Assembly (NCBI GenBank): GCA_002742885.1
Contig: PDOO01000024.1
Location: 60,485-124,484, forward strand
Reading direction: 5' to 3'
Origin: Candidatus Cloacimonadota bacterium
GTDB lineage: Bacteria; Cloacimonadota; Cloacimonadia; Cloacimonadales; GCA-2742885
DNA length: 64,000 bases
Shown here in pieces: positions 1-8,947 of the stretch (position 1 is its first letter; every line of letters begins with the position of its first letter). Position numbers and translations under genes: made by a program. Under the pieces are notes generated by a model. That model did no database searches. It had not been told where the DNA came from and saw only the letters and a program-made list of their open reading frames with translations.

Positions 1-588
1 TCCCAAGGCATCAACCGTCAAATATCCGGTTCTGAGACCGAGAGTAAAACAATCGCTGACAGAAATTGAAGAAGAAACAAAAGGCGCTCTGTGAATTAAA
101 GCTCCGCCGATCAAAATACTTAACAAAAATATCAAAACAGGAGTAAGATATTTTCCGATTACGTCTATAAGATTGCTTTTACTGAGCAGAACCAGACAAG
201 TTACAAGGAAAAAAAGGAAAGAACTTACAGCAGATATATAGAAATTTTGCCCGAATATTTCTGCCGTAAGCAATTCTCCCGTAATGATTGCCGTTCTGGG
301 AGCAGCAAATATCGGACCCAATATAAGTACAACCATCGTTAAAAGATAGAGATGGCTTTTCGGATGAATTTTGCGAGTTATATCAAGGAAATTATTTTTT
401 TGCAGAGCCATAGCCCATACACCCATGGCGGCAAAACCGGCTCCGGTTAAAATAAAAGCCATTATTGCGGCAAAATAATTTTCTCCTGCCTCATAACCCA
501 CTCCGGGCGGTAAAATGACGTTTCCGGCGCCAAACATTATGGCAAAAATAGTCATTCCGAGTACCAGTGAATATTTAAAATGTTTCAT
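1..588 (-). CDS. brnQ: Branched-chain amino acid carrier BrnQ, partial (C-terminus outside window)
   Basis: Reading the minus strand from ATG at 588 gives an open frame of 196 codons to the window edge. The start is MKHFKYSLVLGMTIFAIMFG, followed by AGNVILPPGVG, then hydrophobic segments and GPIFAAPRTAIITGE. These match the hallmark LIVCS/BrnQ motifs (FGAGN(L)IFPP and GP(L)FA(I)PRT), so the protein should be a cation-coupled leucine/isoleucine/valine symporter of the inner membrane. At least five membrane segments are visible; a full-length member has about twelve and ~440 residues, so roughly half the gene is missing. A purine-rich GAGGT lies 8-9 nt before the ATG. The gene diverges from the exporter operon at 1083. 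A 7-2-7 palindrome lies 62 bp upstream and may be its operator. Confidence 0.9.
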   Translation of the reverse strand, partial: MKHFKYSLVLGMTIFAIMFGAGNVILPPGVGYEAGENYFAAIMAFILTGAGFAAMGVWAMALQKNNFLDITRKIHPKSHLYLLTMVVLILGPIFAAPRTAIITGELLTAEIFGQNFYISAVSSFLFFLVTCLVLLSKSNLIDVIGKYLTPVLIFLLSILIGGALIHRAPFVSSSISVSDCFTLGLRTGYLTVDALG

Positions 589-649
589 TCTTTTTTACCT
601 CTTTTTCAGAATAAATTTTAATTATCAGCAACCGTTAAAGACCAAATTA

Positions 650-665
650 GTTAGTCTTGACTAAC
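650..665. promoter_or_regulatory. Perfect inverted repeat, candidate operator upstream of brnQ
   Basis: GTTAGTC-tt-GACTAAC, with 7-bp arms and a 2-nt spacer, 62 bp before the brnQ start. It would overlap the -10/start-site zone if the TTGACA at 694-689 (minus) is the -35 element. The arms recall dimeric repressor sites, but I cannot name the regulator and no repressor gene is adjacent. Confidence 0.4.
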
Positions 666-1003
666 CTCTTTTTAATCCTGCGACGGAATGTCAAGAAGCA
701 TTTTATTTTTTCTTTTCAAACCGTTGAATTTCATGCTTTTTATTTAAAAGCGAAGTACTGAAAATTTCGGGTCAAAATAGCGTCAACCTTTTTTCGATAT
801 TATTTTATCGATATTAAAAGATCATATCTCCGAAAGCAGTTTTTACCGCGATTAATAATAAAAAAAACTTATGACATTTTTGTAAAAGGCAATAATTTTG
901 TAAGATGATCAAGATATTCCGAAAAGAAAATCACAAATAATTCAAAGACCGTAACTGTTTGTTTAGAGATAAATTAGATTACCTTAAAACAACAAATTAA
1001 CGA

Positions 1004-1020
1004 TTGGCATCCGTTTTGCT
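1004..1020 (+). promoter_or_regulatory. Sigma-54 (RpoN) promoter for the exporter/two-component operon
   Basis: TTGGCATCCGTTTTGCT fits the -24/-12 consensus YTGGCACGrNNNTTGCW. The GG and GC dinucleotides are both present with exactly the required spacing; three of the less critical positions (CG and r) differ. The predicted start is near 1031, ~50 nt before the first gene. The operon it would drive encodes an NtrC-family sigma-54 activator as its last gene, which independently supports the call. No competing sigma-70 pair was evident close by. Confidence 0.7.
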
Positions 1021-1082
1021 GGTTTAAGAAAACCGAATCCCGGTCAGGAAAAAGAAAAAATAAAATGAAAAAGAGGGGAAAA

Positions 1083-2504
1083 ATGAAAAAAAGGATTTTA
1101 TTTCTTATTTCAGCGATTTTTGCCGTTCTCGGAGCGATAACTTATCAGGAATATAATCCCAATGACGACAGATTTAAAATTTTAGCATTGGAAAAAGCAA
1201 AAAAACGTTTGGCTGTATCCGAGAGGGATTTTTTGAATGCCGAAAAATTATATTCCAAGAAGATGATTTCGAGAAAGGAATATGAAGATTTCAAACTTCA
1301 ATACGATAACGACAAATTAAATTTTCAGCAGTATATGTTGAGCGTAATTTTCGATAAACCGCATTTATCGGTGGAGTCGGCAATAAAATCTCAGCTTAAC
1401 GACGGAACGATAAACGTTGATTTGACTGTTTCCAACACCTCAGGCGGAAGTTTTTCTCTCGAAGACAATATGTTGGAAGAAGTCGGAGTGTCTAAAATAA
1501 ACGCAACCGCCATGTACAATATTTACGTTTCGCTCAAAGATCCGGCGGGAAACATCATCTCTCAACCTTACGAATATCACATCAGGGAACTTAAACTGAG
1601 GGAAAAGAAAAAAATCAACTTTACTTTATTGAAAGATGCGGAAGCGGTAACGGTTTCCGCCAATTACGGCGATAAATTTACGGAAAAACAAATATATTTA
1701 AAACGCAAAACATCGGAAGGGAAAGTAAATATCATGCCGGATATTTTTTCGCAGGAAACGGAAAGCGGTTTTGTGGCGACTTATCGTCTTAACATGGAAT
1801 TTTTCGGAGAAGGAAGACGGCGTTATCAATTGTTGCAAAAAGGATTGCCGAAATATTTCACTTGCGAATTTATAAATACTCGCAACAATGCGGTTGTGTC
1901 AAGCGTAGTTTTTTCCGAAAACAATCCCGAGCAGTCTTATATACTGAAAGTATCGGTTCCGGAAAAAATAAAAGATAACCTCAACTTGGATAAACCTTTG
2001 GAATTCAGCGTCCGTCTGGAACAAAACAACTCTCTCAAAGGAGAAACGAAACTGGAACTCATTCCCACCGGAAAAGCATCTCTCAAACTGGAAATGAACA
2101 ACATGTATTTTTCCGGCGAGCAAGGAGAAACGGTTACGATTTATCCTCTGAAAGTTACCAACGACGGTCTCAAAAAACTGAACAATATCTCGTTTGATAT
2201 TTTCCTGCCTCCCGATTGGGAATACAAACTGAAACCGGAAAAGCTGGAAGAACTCTTGCCGGGAAAAGAACAAAAACTTTCGCTTGAGGTCATACCGGAC
2301 AAAGAAGCTCTCAGCGGTATATATCAATTGAGGTTAAAAGCTTCCGCAAAATCCAAAAGCAGAACAATAAATACATCTGAGAAAGAAATAAAATTAGAAT
2401 TATTAACCCGAAAAAATCCGCTTTTGTTGTCATTAATCATACTTGCCGTATTGGCTACAATTGCCGGCATTATTTACGGATTGATAAAAATTTCAAAAAA
2501 CTAA
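1083..2504 (+). CDS. Membrane-anchored NEW3-domain protein with coiled coil, partner of ABC exporter
   Basis: An N-terminal membrane segment (ILFLISAIFAVLGAITY) is followed by a charged coiled coil (about residues 25-75) containing LYSKKMISRKEYEDFK, which resembles the hairpin tip of HlyD/AcrA-type periplasmic adaptors. Beta-rich extracytoplasmic domains come next. A region near residues 335-430 looks like the NEW3 (NPCBM-associated, Ig-like) domain, and a second membrane helix (LLLSLIILAVLATIAGIIYG) lies at the C-terminus. So both ends are membrane-anchored and the body is periplasmic. I chose the ATG at 1083 because GAGGGG sits 4 nt upstream; an in-frame ATG at 1065 is possible but has a distant ribosome site. 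It is the first gene of the operon, 12 nt before the permease. NEW3 proteins often accompany ABC-2 permeases. The substrate is unknown. Confidence 0.7.
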   Translation: MKKRILFLISAIFAVLGAITYQEYNPNDDRFKILALEKAKKRLAVSERDFLNAEKLYSKKMISRKEYEDFKLQYDNDKLNFQQYMLSVIFDKPHLSVESAIKSQLNDGTINVDLTVSNTSGGSFSLEDNMLEEVGVSKINATAMYNIYVSLKDPAGNIISQPYEYHIRELKLREKKKINFTLLKDAEAVTVSANYGDKFTEKQIYLKRKTSEGKVNIMPDIFSQETESGFVATYRLNMEFFGEGRRRYQLLQKGLPKYFTCEFINTRNNAVVSSVVFSENNPEQSYILKVSVPEKIKDNLNLDKPLEFSVRLEQNNSLKGETKLELIPTGKASLKLEMNNMYFSGEQGETVTIYPLKVTNDGLKKLNNISFDIFLPPDWEYKLKPEKLEELLPGKEQKLSLEVIPDKEALSGIYQLRLKASAKSKSRTINTSEKEIKLELLTRKNPLLLSLIILAVLATIAGIIYGLIKISKN

Positions 2505-2516
2505 GCGAGGAAAAAA

Positions 2517-4184
2517 ATGTTTAAAATTCTGGTTCAACAAGAAATTACCGCTCTTTTAAAAAGTAAAAGAGTTTTGTGGTCGGTTTCGATTTTTTTCATC
2601 CTCTATCTCGTTATATTTTCAGTGCGAGTAAAGGATTTTAACGAAAGAAACCGAATTTATATCGAAGACGTAAAAACAGCCGAAGACCTGAAAGCATCCG
2701 CCAAAAATTACAGTTATACGGCAATTCCCGTCATTCGCAAACCCATGCTTTATTCTGTATTCAATGAAGGATTTACCCATGAGCGCGGTTCTTATATTTG
2801 GGCACCGCCTCTTCACATAATCACTTCTTCCGAATATAAAAACAGCTCGGAAAACGGAATTTACGATTTTCCGAACAGAATGGACATCACTTTTTTAATT
2901 ACGTTTTTCATGGGATTATTCGTCTTTCTGATCTCTTTCGATTCGGTAAATTACGAAAAAGAAAAACATCTTCTCAGATTGCTTTTTTCCTATCCGGTCA
3001 AGAGAACGGATTATATATTTAAGAAAATAATCGGCATAATTTCATTGGTTTTGCTTGTCTTTACCTTGCCTTTCTTATTCGGTAATTTTTATCTCATGCT
3101 GACAAATTCCGCCGCTTTGACCGCCGATTTCTTTTCTTTTACTTTGATTTACTGGTTTTTCACCGTAATGTATCTGTTTTCGATAACGTTAATCGGAGTC
3201 TATGTTTCCGTAATCTGTCGCAAACCGTCCACCTCTCTGATAACCGTTTTGCTGATCTGGGTTACCCTTACCGCAATTATTCCCACTATTTACGATTTTA
3301 TCGGTAAAGAAACCCTGAACAAAAAAGAAAAGCAGGAAAGTTTATCGGAATCGATAAGCCAAGATCAAATATATGTCAGCACTCACATGAAAGACGTTCC
3401 GGACGAAAGTAATCCCAATAAAGTAGGGCACTGGAATTGGAACGGCGGAACATACGTTACAATCGGAGTTTTCGGAGAAAAAAAGATGTACAGACATCAT
3501 ATTAACTATATGAAATGGGTTTATAAAAATCTCTATCCGATACTGCAAAGAATAGAAAGCAATTTGGATGAATATCACAGATTGCGACACCGCTTTGAAA
3601 AACTTAAACCCGATATTTTGTTTTTCAGTCCGGTTGCCCAATTTGAATCGGCTGCCGAAATTATCAGTATGACAGGCGCGGATCGCTATGCCGAATATTT
3701 AAACGATGCCCGAACTTTACGTTCCCTATGGACGGAAACAGGCGTAAAATACAATTGGCTTTTCTCCAAAAATTATTTTTGTGTCGTCGATACATCCGCT
3801 TGCATAATCTCAATAGAAGAATACCTTCTTGACGAAGCAAGAAGAGACAAAGTTTTAAAAGTTCTGGGAATAAGTAAATTTGCATCCAATCAAGAAGAAA
3901 AAATATTAAAAAAGATGGCAGACTTGACTTCATCTTCTAAACTCTCGCCTGAATTAGAGAAAATGATTAACGTTTGGCAAGATTTAAACTATAAAAGGAT
4001 GAATGAAGCTTATAAAAACAAACCGAAATTCGAATACCCGCAAACCCCGGTTTACAAACAACGTTATTTTCGTATATCAGACGTTTTACTGCCGATACTT
4101 TTGCGTTTTTTGGTCGGAGCGGTGTTCTCCGCCGGTTTGTTGGTTGCCGTTATCGCCAAATTCAAAAATTACGATATCAGATAG
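2517..4184 (+). CDS. ABC-2 type permease with large extracytoplasmic domain (DUF3526-like)
   Basis: This is a 555-residue inner-membrane subunit. TM1 is at residues ~20-37, followed by a ~90-residue outside loop. A cluster of helices follows (~120-260), containing the cytosolic coupling stretch SFDSVNYEKEKHLLRLLFSYPVKRTDYIFKK, typical of ABC-2 permeases (D.v..Ek.....ll..P....). A soluble extracytoplasmic domain of about 240 residues comes next (~270-515), and then a last TM near the C-terminus. This layout matches the DUF3526/ABC-2 family found in gliding-type and FCB-group exporters. The ribosome site GAGG precedes the ATG. It sits 9 nt before a second, related permease and shares the ATPase at 5646, so the pair probably forms a heterodimeric exporter or an envelope-remodelling complex. 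Confidence 0.75.
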   Translation: MFKILVQQEITALLKSKRVLWSVSIFFILYLVIFSVRVKDFNERNRIYIEDVKTAEDLKASAKNYSYTAIPVIRKPMLYSVFNEGFTHERGSYIWAPPLHIITSSEYKNSSENGIYDFPNRMDITFLITFFMGLFVFLISFDSVNYEKEKHLLRLLFSYPVKRTDYIFKKIIGIISLVLLVFTLPFLFGNFYLMLTNSAALTADFFSFTLIYWFFTVMYLFSITLIGVYVSVICRKPSTSLITVLLIWVTLTAIIPTIYDFIGKETLNKKEKQESLSESISQDQIYVSTHMKDVPDESNPNKVGHWNWNGGTYVTIGVFGEKKMYRHHINYMKWVYKNLYPILQRIESNLDEYHRLRHRFEKLKPDILFFSPVAQFESAAEIISMTGADRYAEYLNDARTLRSLWTETGVKYNWLFSKNYFCVVDTSACIISIEEYLLDEARRDKVLKVLGISKFASNQEEKILKKMADLTSSSKLSPELEKMINVWQDLNYKRMNEAYKNKPKFEYPQTPVYKQRYFRISDVLLPILLRFLVGAVFSAGLLVAVIAKFKNYDIR

Positions 4185-4193
4185 GAGTTTAAA

Positions 4194-5612
4194 ATGTTTG
4201 CGACTTTATTAAAAAAAGATATTTTACTGATGCTGAAAGATCTTAAATTTCAATTATTTTCCCTGCTTATTCTTGCGCTTTTTCTTGTCAGTTCTCTTGC
4301 GTTCACGGTAAAATTCAAAACCGAACAAAAGGAATTTTTGAAAACCGTAAATCAACAACGGGAATCGATTGCAACTTATACGGGCAATATGGCTAAGGCT
4401 TTGGGACAACACATTTATTATCTTGCTCCTCCCCAACCGGAATCTATCGTCATGAAAAAACGAGGTTTCCCGGATGCTCTTAAATCTCCGACGACGTTTT
4501 TTGATCCGGAAACCAACAGAAAAATAAGTCAGTTCAAAACCGCATTTGAATTAAATTGGTTATTTATAATCGGTATGTTGGGAAGTTTCGCCGCTTTGCT
4601 TTTCAGCTACGATGCCGTATCAAGCGAAAAAGAATCGGGCGGTTTGCGACTTCTCACCGTAAACGGCGTAACCCGCATCAAATGTCTGTTGAGCAAATAT
4701 ATCAGCGTAATGTTTATTTTCTCTTTATCTTTTGCTTTGGGATTTTTGCTTTCCGTTGCCGTAATTTATATTGTTTCCGGCAGTTTCTCCACCGCTTTAT
4801 TTATAAAGTTATTGCTTTTTACGGCAATATCTCTTCTGTTTATTTCCTTTTTCGCGCTTGCCGGAATAAGAATTTCCATGAGTAAGAATATCAGAAACAA
4901 CATCGTGGCAGCTCTTACTTTTTGGCTGATTTTCCTGATAATAATTCCCAATCTGTCTGCCGTCATCGGAACCAAAATTTATCCTCTTAAACCTAAAAAA
5001 TTTTATCAGGATAAAGCCGGTTCTGCTTATAACGAAGTTTTTCAAGGCTGGCAAAAAAAATGCGAAGGAAAAGGCAAAGGCGGCAATAATCCCGTAGGCG
5101 GAAACGGAGATTTGGAAAACGGATACCGAGCGCAAGCGGTTTTGGAATCCAATACCGCTCGAACAAAAGTTTGGGAAGAAGAAAGAGGAGAAGCCGTTAA
5201 ACAAGTCATAATGACCGAAAAATTATCCATGATTTCGCCTTATTCCGTATTGGAAAAAATCGGAGAAATTATCTTTGATCAGGGATTATACCGTTACTTC
5301 CGAGACAAAGAACAATTTAAAAACAGATTCGATAAAATAAAGCAAACTTTAATTGCGGAAGATGCAAAAGACGAAATAAGTTATCACCTTTTTTACAGTT
5401 GGGCGGCAAGCGACGACTGGATGAATGATTACGATACATTTACGAATAAACCTTATCCCAAACCGGAAGAGTTTCTCATGACATCCTACAGACAAGAATC
5501 AATCGCCAATAAACTGCACAAGATTTATGCCTATATCATCCTGTTGCTTTTTTACAATATTGCAATGTTTGCAATCGATACCTTAAAAATACGAAAACTG
5601 GATGTAAGATAA
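4194..5612 (+). CDS. Second ABC-2 type permease of the exporter
   Basis: This 472-residue paralogue of the preceding permease has the same plan: TM1 near residues 18-38, an outside loop, then the coupling stretch SYDAVSSEKESGGLRLLTVNGVTRIKCLLSKYIS. Four or five helices run to ~residue 265. A soluble extracytoplasmic domain follows, with a glycine/lysine-rich patch (CEGKGKGGNNPVGGNGD), and then a final TM (IYAYIILLLFYNIAMFAI). The start is supported by TAGGAG upstream. Two different permease genes next to one ATPase gene argue for a heterodimeric transmembrane core. Confidence 0.75.
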   Translation: MFATLLKKDILLMLKDLKFQLFSLLILALFLVSSLAFTVKFKTEQKEFLKTVNQQRESIATYTGNMAKALGQHIYYLAPPQPESIVMKKRGFPDALKSPTTFFDPETNRKISQFKTAFELNWLFIIGMLGSFAALLFSYDAVSSEKESGGLRLLTVNGVTRIKCLLSKYISVMFIFSLSFALGFLLSVAVIYIVSGSFSTALFIKLLLFTAISLLFISFFALAGIRISMSKNIRNNIVAALTFWLIFLIIIPNLSAVIGTKIYPLKPKKFYQDKAGSAYNEVFQGWQKKCEGKGKGGNNPVGGNGDLENGYRAQAVLESNTARTKVWEEERGEAVKQVIMTEKLSMISPYSVLEKIGEIIFDQGLYRYFRDKEQFKNRFDKIKQTLIAEDAKDEISYHLFYSWAASDDWMNDYDTFTNKPYPKPEEFLMTSYRQESIANKLHKIYAYIILLLFYNIAMFAIDTLKIRKLDVR

Positions 5613-5645
5613 ACATTAAAGTAAAATAAAAATAAAGGAGTTATC

Positions 5646-6368
5646 ATGCTTAAAATAGAAAACTTGTCCAAGAGATACGAAGACGGCAAACTTGCCTTGG
5701 ATCAATTATCCTTACACGTCAAAAAAGGCGAAATATTTGTTTTGTTGGGAGCCAACGGAGCCGGAAAATCAACAACCATAAATCTTTTATGTAATTTTAT
5801 TCAACCTACTTCGGGTTCCGTTACTTTGGCGGGTAAAGACGCTTTCAAAGATTCTTTGGAAGCCAGAAAACATCTTGCCTACGTTTCAGAAAACGTTCAT
5901 CTTTACGAAAACTTTACCGGATTTGAAAACTTACGATTTTTTGCCAAACTCTGCGGTAAAAATCTTTCTCGGGACGAATTGCAAAATACTTTGCGGGATA
6001 TAGGATTGCAGGAAGATTTTATTCATAAACAGGTCAAAACTTATTCCAAAGGCATGCGTCAAAAAACAGGTATCGCCGTCGCCATCGTAAAAGATGCGGA
6101 TTTGATTCTGCTTGACGAACCCTTTTCCGGACTTGATCCCAAAGCGGCTTATGATTTTCAACAGCTTCTTATCGAAATGAAAAATCGGGGAAAAGCAATT
6201 CTCATGTCCACGCACAATATCTTCAAAGCCAAAAAACTGGCGGATCACATAGGAATAATGAAAGACGGAGAATTGGTCATGACTCGCAGCAAAGACGATA
6301 TAGAATTTGAAGACCTGGAAAAATTGTATCTTGACTATATGGAAGGTCGTCTTGTTTCGGGAGATTAA
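5646..6368 (+). CDS. ABC transporter ATP-binding protein
   Basis: A complete nucleotide-binding domain of 240 residues. Walker A GANGAGKST is at 35-43; a signature-like YSKGMRQ at 133-139 replaces the usual LSGGQ, as is common in ABC-2 exporter ATPases. Walker B LILLDEP is at 153-159, the D-loop SGLDP follows, and the H-loop His is at 190 (MSTH). It should power the two permeases encoded just upstream. AAAGGAG precedes the ATG. The 3' end lies 28 nt before the kinase gene, so transport and signalling genes are co-transcribed. Confidence 0.9.
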   Translation: MLKIENLSKRYEDGKLALDQLSLHVKKGEIFVLLGANGAGKSTTINLLCNFIQPTSGSVTLAGKDAFKDSLEARKHLAYVSENVHLYENFTGFENLRFFAKLCGKNLSRDELQNTLRDIGLQEDFIHKQVKTYSKGMRQKTGIAVAIVKDADLILLDEPFSGLDPKAAYDFQQLLIEMKNRGKAILMSTHNIFKAKKLADHIGIMKDGELVMTRSKDDIEFEDLEKLYLDYMEGRLVSGD

Positions 6369-6396
6369 ATTTATTAAAAACTTCAAAGAGGATAAA

Positions 6397-7572
6397 ATGT
6401 TTTTCAAAAAAAAGCTGAATTATAACCGTTTATTGGCGGAATTCATCGATTCTTTTTCTTTGCTTATCGATCCGGCAAAAGTTTTGACTTCCGTACGGGG
6501 ACGACTGAAAGAATTTTTCGATATTACCGAAATAACTTATCTGATTCATTCTCCCGGAGCAGGTTATGTAAATTCAGAACAAGAGATAAAAATTCCGACC
6601 GGTTCCAATACCGTGAATTGGCTGACCGTAAATTCAACTTTTCTGGAGATAGATAAAGTCATAGAAAATTATATTATCGAAGAGCTGAAAATATTGCAAA
6701 ATTTGCATCCTCGTTACATATTTCCTCTCGAAGCTCACAATAAAACAGCTGTTCTGGCAATTATAGAATGCCCGAAACAAACTGACGAAACTTTGAAATT
6801 TTTCTCGAACGTATTCAGGCTTACCGCTTTGGCATACGAAAACGCCGACAGAATTATCAGAGAAAAAAAGAAATCGGAAAAAGAACACGAAAACGAAAAA
6901 ATGGCGGTTATAGGACGCATGGCATCGATTCTGACCCATGAAATAAAAAATCCTCTTACCGCTATCAGAAGCAGTATTCAATTTGTGCAAAAGATTTCCG
7001 AATCGCCGGAAATAAAAGAAATTGCCGAAGAAATAATAGACGAAGTTGACAGAGTAAACGATATTACAGGCTCTCTTTTGAAATTTGCCCGACCGCAAAA
7101 AGTGAATTTGGGAGAAGTTAAAATGATTGAGCTTCTGGAAAAACTGGAAAAATTATATAAACCTCAATTAAATGCAGCAGGAATCAGCTTTTTGATAAAA
7201 ACCGAAGAATCGAGAGATTTATTGATAAAAGGAGATCCCGAAGCGTTTCATCAAATATTCGTAAACTTTTTGCTTAACAGCACGGACGCTCTTGAAAATA
7301 CGGATGTTCCGATTATAAAAGTAAAAATAATCGAGAAAAACGGACGCTTTACTCTGGAATGGGAAGACAACGGATGCGGTATTCCGGCAGATAAATTAAG
7401 TAAAATCTTCGAACCGTTTTTTACCGACAAAAAACAGGGAAACGGTCTGGGACTTTCCATTACCAAACGCTTGCTGGAAAATCAGAATTATAATCTGAAA
7501 GTTACCTCAAAGCCAGGAAAAGGAACAAAATTTTATTTCAACCTGGACGTTGTTAAACGGGGTAAATGGTAA
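6397..7572 (+). CDS. Cytosolic sensor histidine kinase (NtrB-like)
   Basis: The protein has 391 residues and no membrane segment. The N-terminal ~160 residues form an input domain of GAF-like length, which I cannot assign with certainty. A charged linker leads to the H-box (MASILTHEIKNPLTAIRSS, phospho-acceptor His181). The ATPase domain follows with the N-box NFLLNSTDAL, G1 WEDNGCGIP and G2 KQGNGLGLSITKRLL. The start at 6397 is chosen because AAAGAGGA sits just upstream and the frame begins MFFKKKLNYN; an earlier in-frame start at 6307 would overlap the ATPase gene by 60 nt. The adjacent NtrC-type regulator is the obvious partner. A soluble kinase co-transcribed with an exporter suggests it reads a cytosolic cue or the transporter state. 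Confidence 0.88.
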   Translation: MFFKKKLNYNRLLAEFIDSFSLLIDPAKVLTSVRGRLKEFFDITEITYLIHSPGAGYVNSEQEIKIPTGSNTVNWLTVNSTFLEIDKVIENYIIEELKILQNLHPRYIFPLEAHNKTAVLAIIECPKQTDETLKFFSNVFRLTALAYENADRIIREKKKSEKEHENEKMAVIGRMASILTHEIKNPLTAIRSSIQFVQKISESPEIKEIAEEIIDEVDRVNDITGSLLKFARPQKVNLGEVKMIELLEKLEKLYKPQLNAAGISFLIKTEESRDLLIKGDPEAFHQIFVNFLLNSTDALENTDVPIIKVKIIEKNGRFTLEWEDNGCGIPADKLSKIFEPFFTDKKQGNGLGLSITKRLLENQNYNLKVTSKPGKGTKFYFNLDVVKRGKW

Positions 7573-7615
7573 TTTGTCTTACAATGTCTGAAATTTATAA
7601 AAAAGAGGAAAATTA

Positions 7616-8947
7616 ATGGAAAAAATCCTGATTGTCGATGATGAAAAAAGAATAAGAAAAATACTTACTCTGCTCTTGGAAAGCGAAGGTTACGAATGTA
7701 CGGTTGCAGAATCCGGAGAACAGGCGGTTTTGATTGGTTCCGAAAAAAAATTTAATCTTGTTTTGCTGGATATGAACATGAGCGGAATGGACGGTCTGGA
7801 AACAATGCGTTGCCTAAAAAAAAATCAAACCGATACCCAATATGTTTTTCTTACCGCTCACGGTTCCGTAAAACATGCCGTGGAAGCAATTCAATGCGGA
7901 GCATACAATTTTCTGGAAAAACCTTTCGACAACGATGAACTTTTAATAATTGTCAAAGGAGCTTTGGAAATTTGCAAGGTTAAAGAAAAATTACGGATTC
8001 TGGAATCTCAACAATATGCGGAATCACCGTTTGAAAAAATAATCGGAAATTCCGATAAATTGAAAGCAGTCTTAAAACTTACCGAAAAAATAGCTCCTTT
8101 CGATACCCCGGTTTTGGTAAGCGGAGAAAGCGGAACAGGCAAAGAACTTCTCGTCCGGGCAATTCATAAAATATCCCAAAGAAGGGATAAAATTTTTATC
8201 CCCGTAAATTGCGCCGCAATTGCTCCCAACTTGTTTGAAAGCGAATTTTTCGGACATAAAAAAGGAACGTTTACCGGAGCAACTCAAAATAAAAAAGGAA
8301 AATTCAGCGAAGCAGACGGCGGAACTCTTTTTTTGGATGAAGTCGGAGAACTGCCGATAGAATTTCAGCCGAAATTATTGAGAGTTCTGGAAAGCGGAGA
8401 AATTACTCCCGTAGGCGGAACAAAACCTTTTTATACCGATGTTCGAATCATTGCCGCCACCAATAAAGACCTGGAAAAAGAAGTAAAAAAAGGAAACTTT
8501 CGAGAAGACCTTTACTACCGATTGAATATTTTTACCCTTAAACTTCCGCCTTTGCGAGAACGTCGCAACGATATTCCGCTTTTGGCTCAATATTTCTGCA
8601 AGCAAATGGCAAAAGATACGATAATAAATAAAAATGCTCTCAAAATTCTGACTCAAGCCGATTGGCCGGGAAATATAAGACAATTAAAAAACGAAATTCA
8701 GCGAGCCGTCATTCTCGCCGGCAAATCAATAGAACCGGAACACCTGGGATTTGAACCTCTGAAATCCGATCTTGCCTTGAAAGAATTTTACGACGGATTT
8801 AATTTGGAAAAAGAATTGGATGTTATTCGCAAAAATTATTACGTCGCCGCCATGGAAAAAGCCGGCAACAAAAAATCCAGAGCAGCTCAAATACTGGGAG
8901 TTTCGTATCGCATATTCAAATATCAATGGGAAAAATATGAAGAATAA
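7616..8947 (+). CDS. NtrC-family sigma-54 response regulator
   Basis: The receiver domain (1-~120) has the acidic pair D8/D9, phospho-acceptor D52 (LVLLDMNMSGMDG), TAH near 80 and the Lys of EKPF near 102. The AAA+ domain has Walker A GESGTGKE at 170-177, a sigma-54 contact loop reading GTFTGA at 217-222 where GAFTGA is canonical, and Walker B GGTLFLDEVGELP. The C-terminal Fis-type helix-turn-helix includes KSRAAQILGVSYRIFKYQW. It should activate sigma-54 promoters after phosphorylation, very likely the one at 1004-1020. It is the last gene of the operon; no clear terminator follows directly. Confidence 0.92.
   Translation: MEKILIVDDEKRIRKILTLLLESEGYECTVAESGEQAVLIGSEKKFNLVLLDMNMSGMDGLETMRCLKKNQTDTQYVFLTAHGSVKHAVEAIQCGAYNFLEKPFDNDELLIIVKGALEICKVKEKLRILESQQYAESPFEKIIGNSDKLKAVLKLTEKIAPFDTPVLVSGESGTGKELLVRAIHKISQRRDKIFIPVNCAAIAPNLFESEFFGHKKGTFTGATQNKKGKFSEADGGTLFLDEVGELPIEFQPKLLRVLESGEITPVGGTKPFYTDVRIIAATNKDLEKEVKKGNFREDLYYRLNIFTLKLPPLRERRNDIPLLAQYFCKQMAKDTIINKNALKILTQADWPGNIRQLKNEIQRAVILAGKSIEPEHLGFEPLKSDLALKEFYDGFNLEKELDVIRKNYYVAAMEKAGNKKSRAAQILGVSYRIFKYQWEKYEE

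Larger units (their letters stand above)
589..1082. other. Divergent intergenic region between brnQ and the exporter operon
   Basis: There is no credible coding frame. The region holds a perfect inverted repeat at 650-665 on the brnQ side, a possible minus-strand -35 (TTGACA, 694-689) for brnQ, a direct repeat TCGATATTA at 794-802 and 808-816 (14-nt period), and a sigma-54-type promoter at 1004-1020 facing the plus-strand operon. The direct repeats lie ~190-210 bp upstream of the sigma-54 element, a usual distance for an NtrC-type enhancer, but this role is only inferred. Confidence 0.6.
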
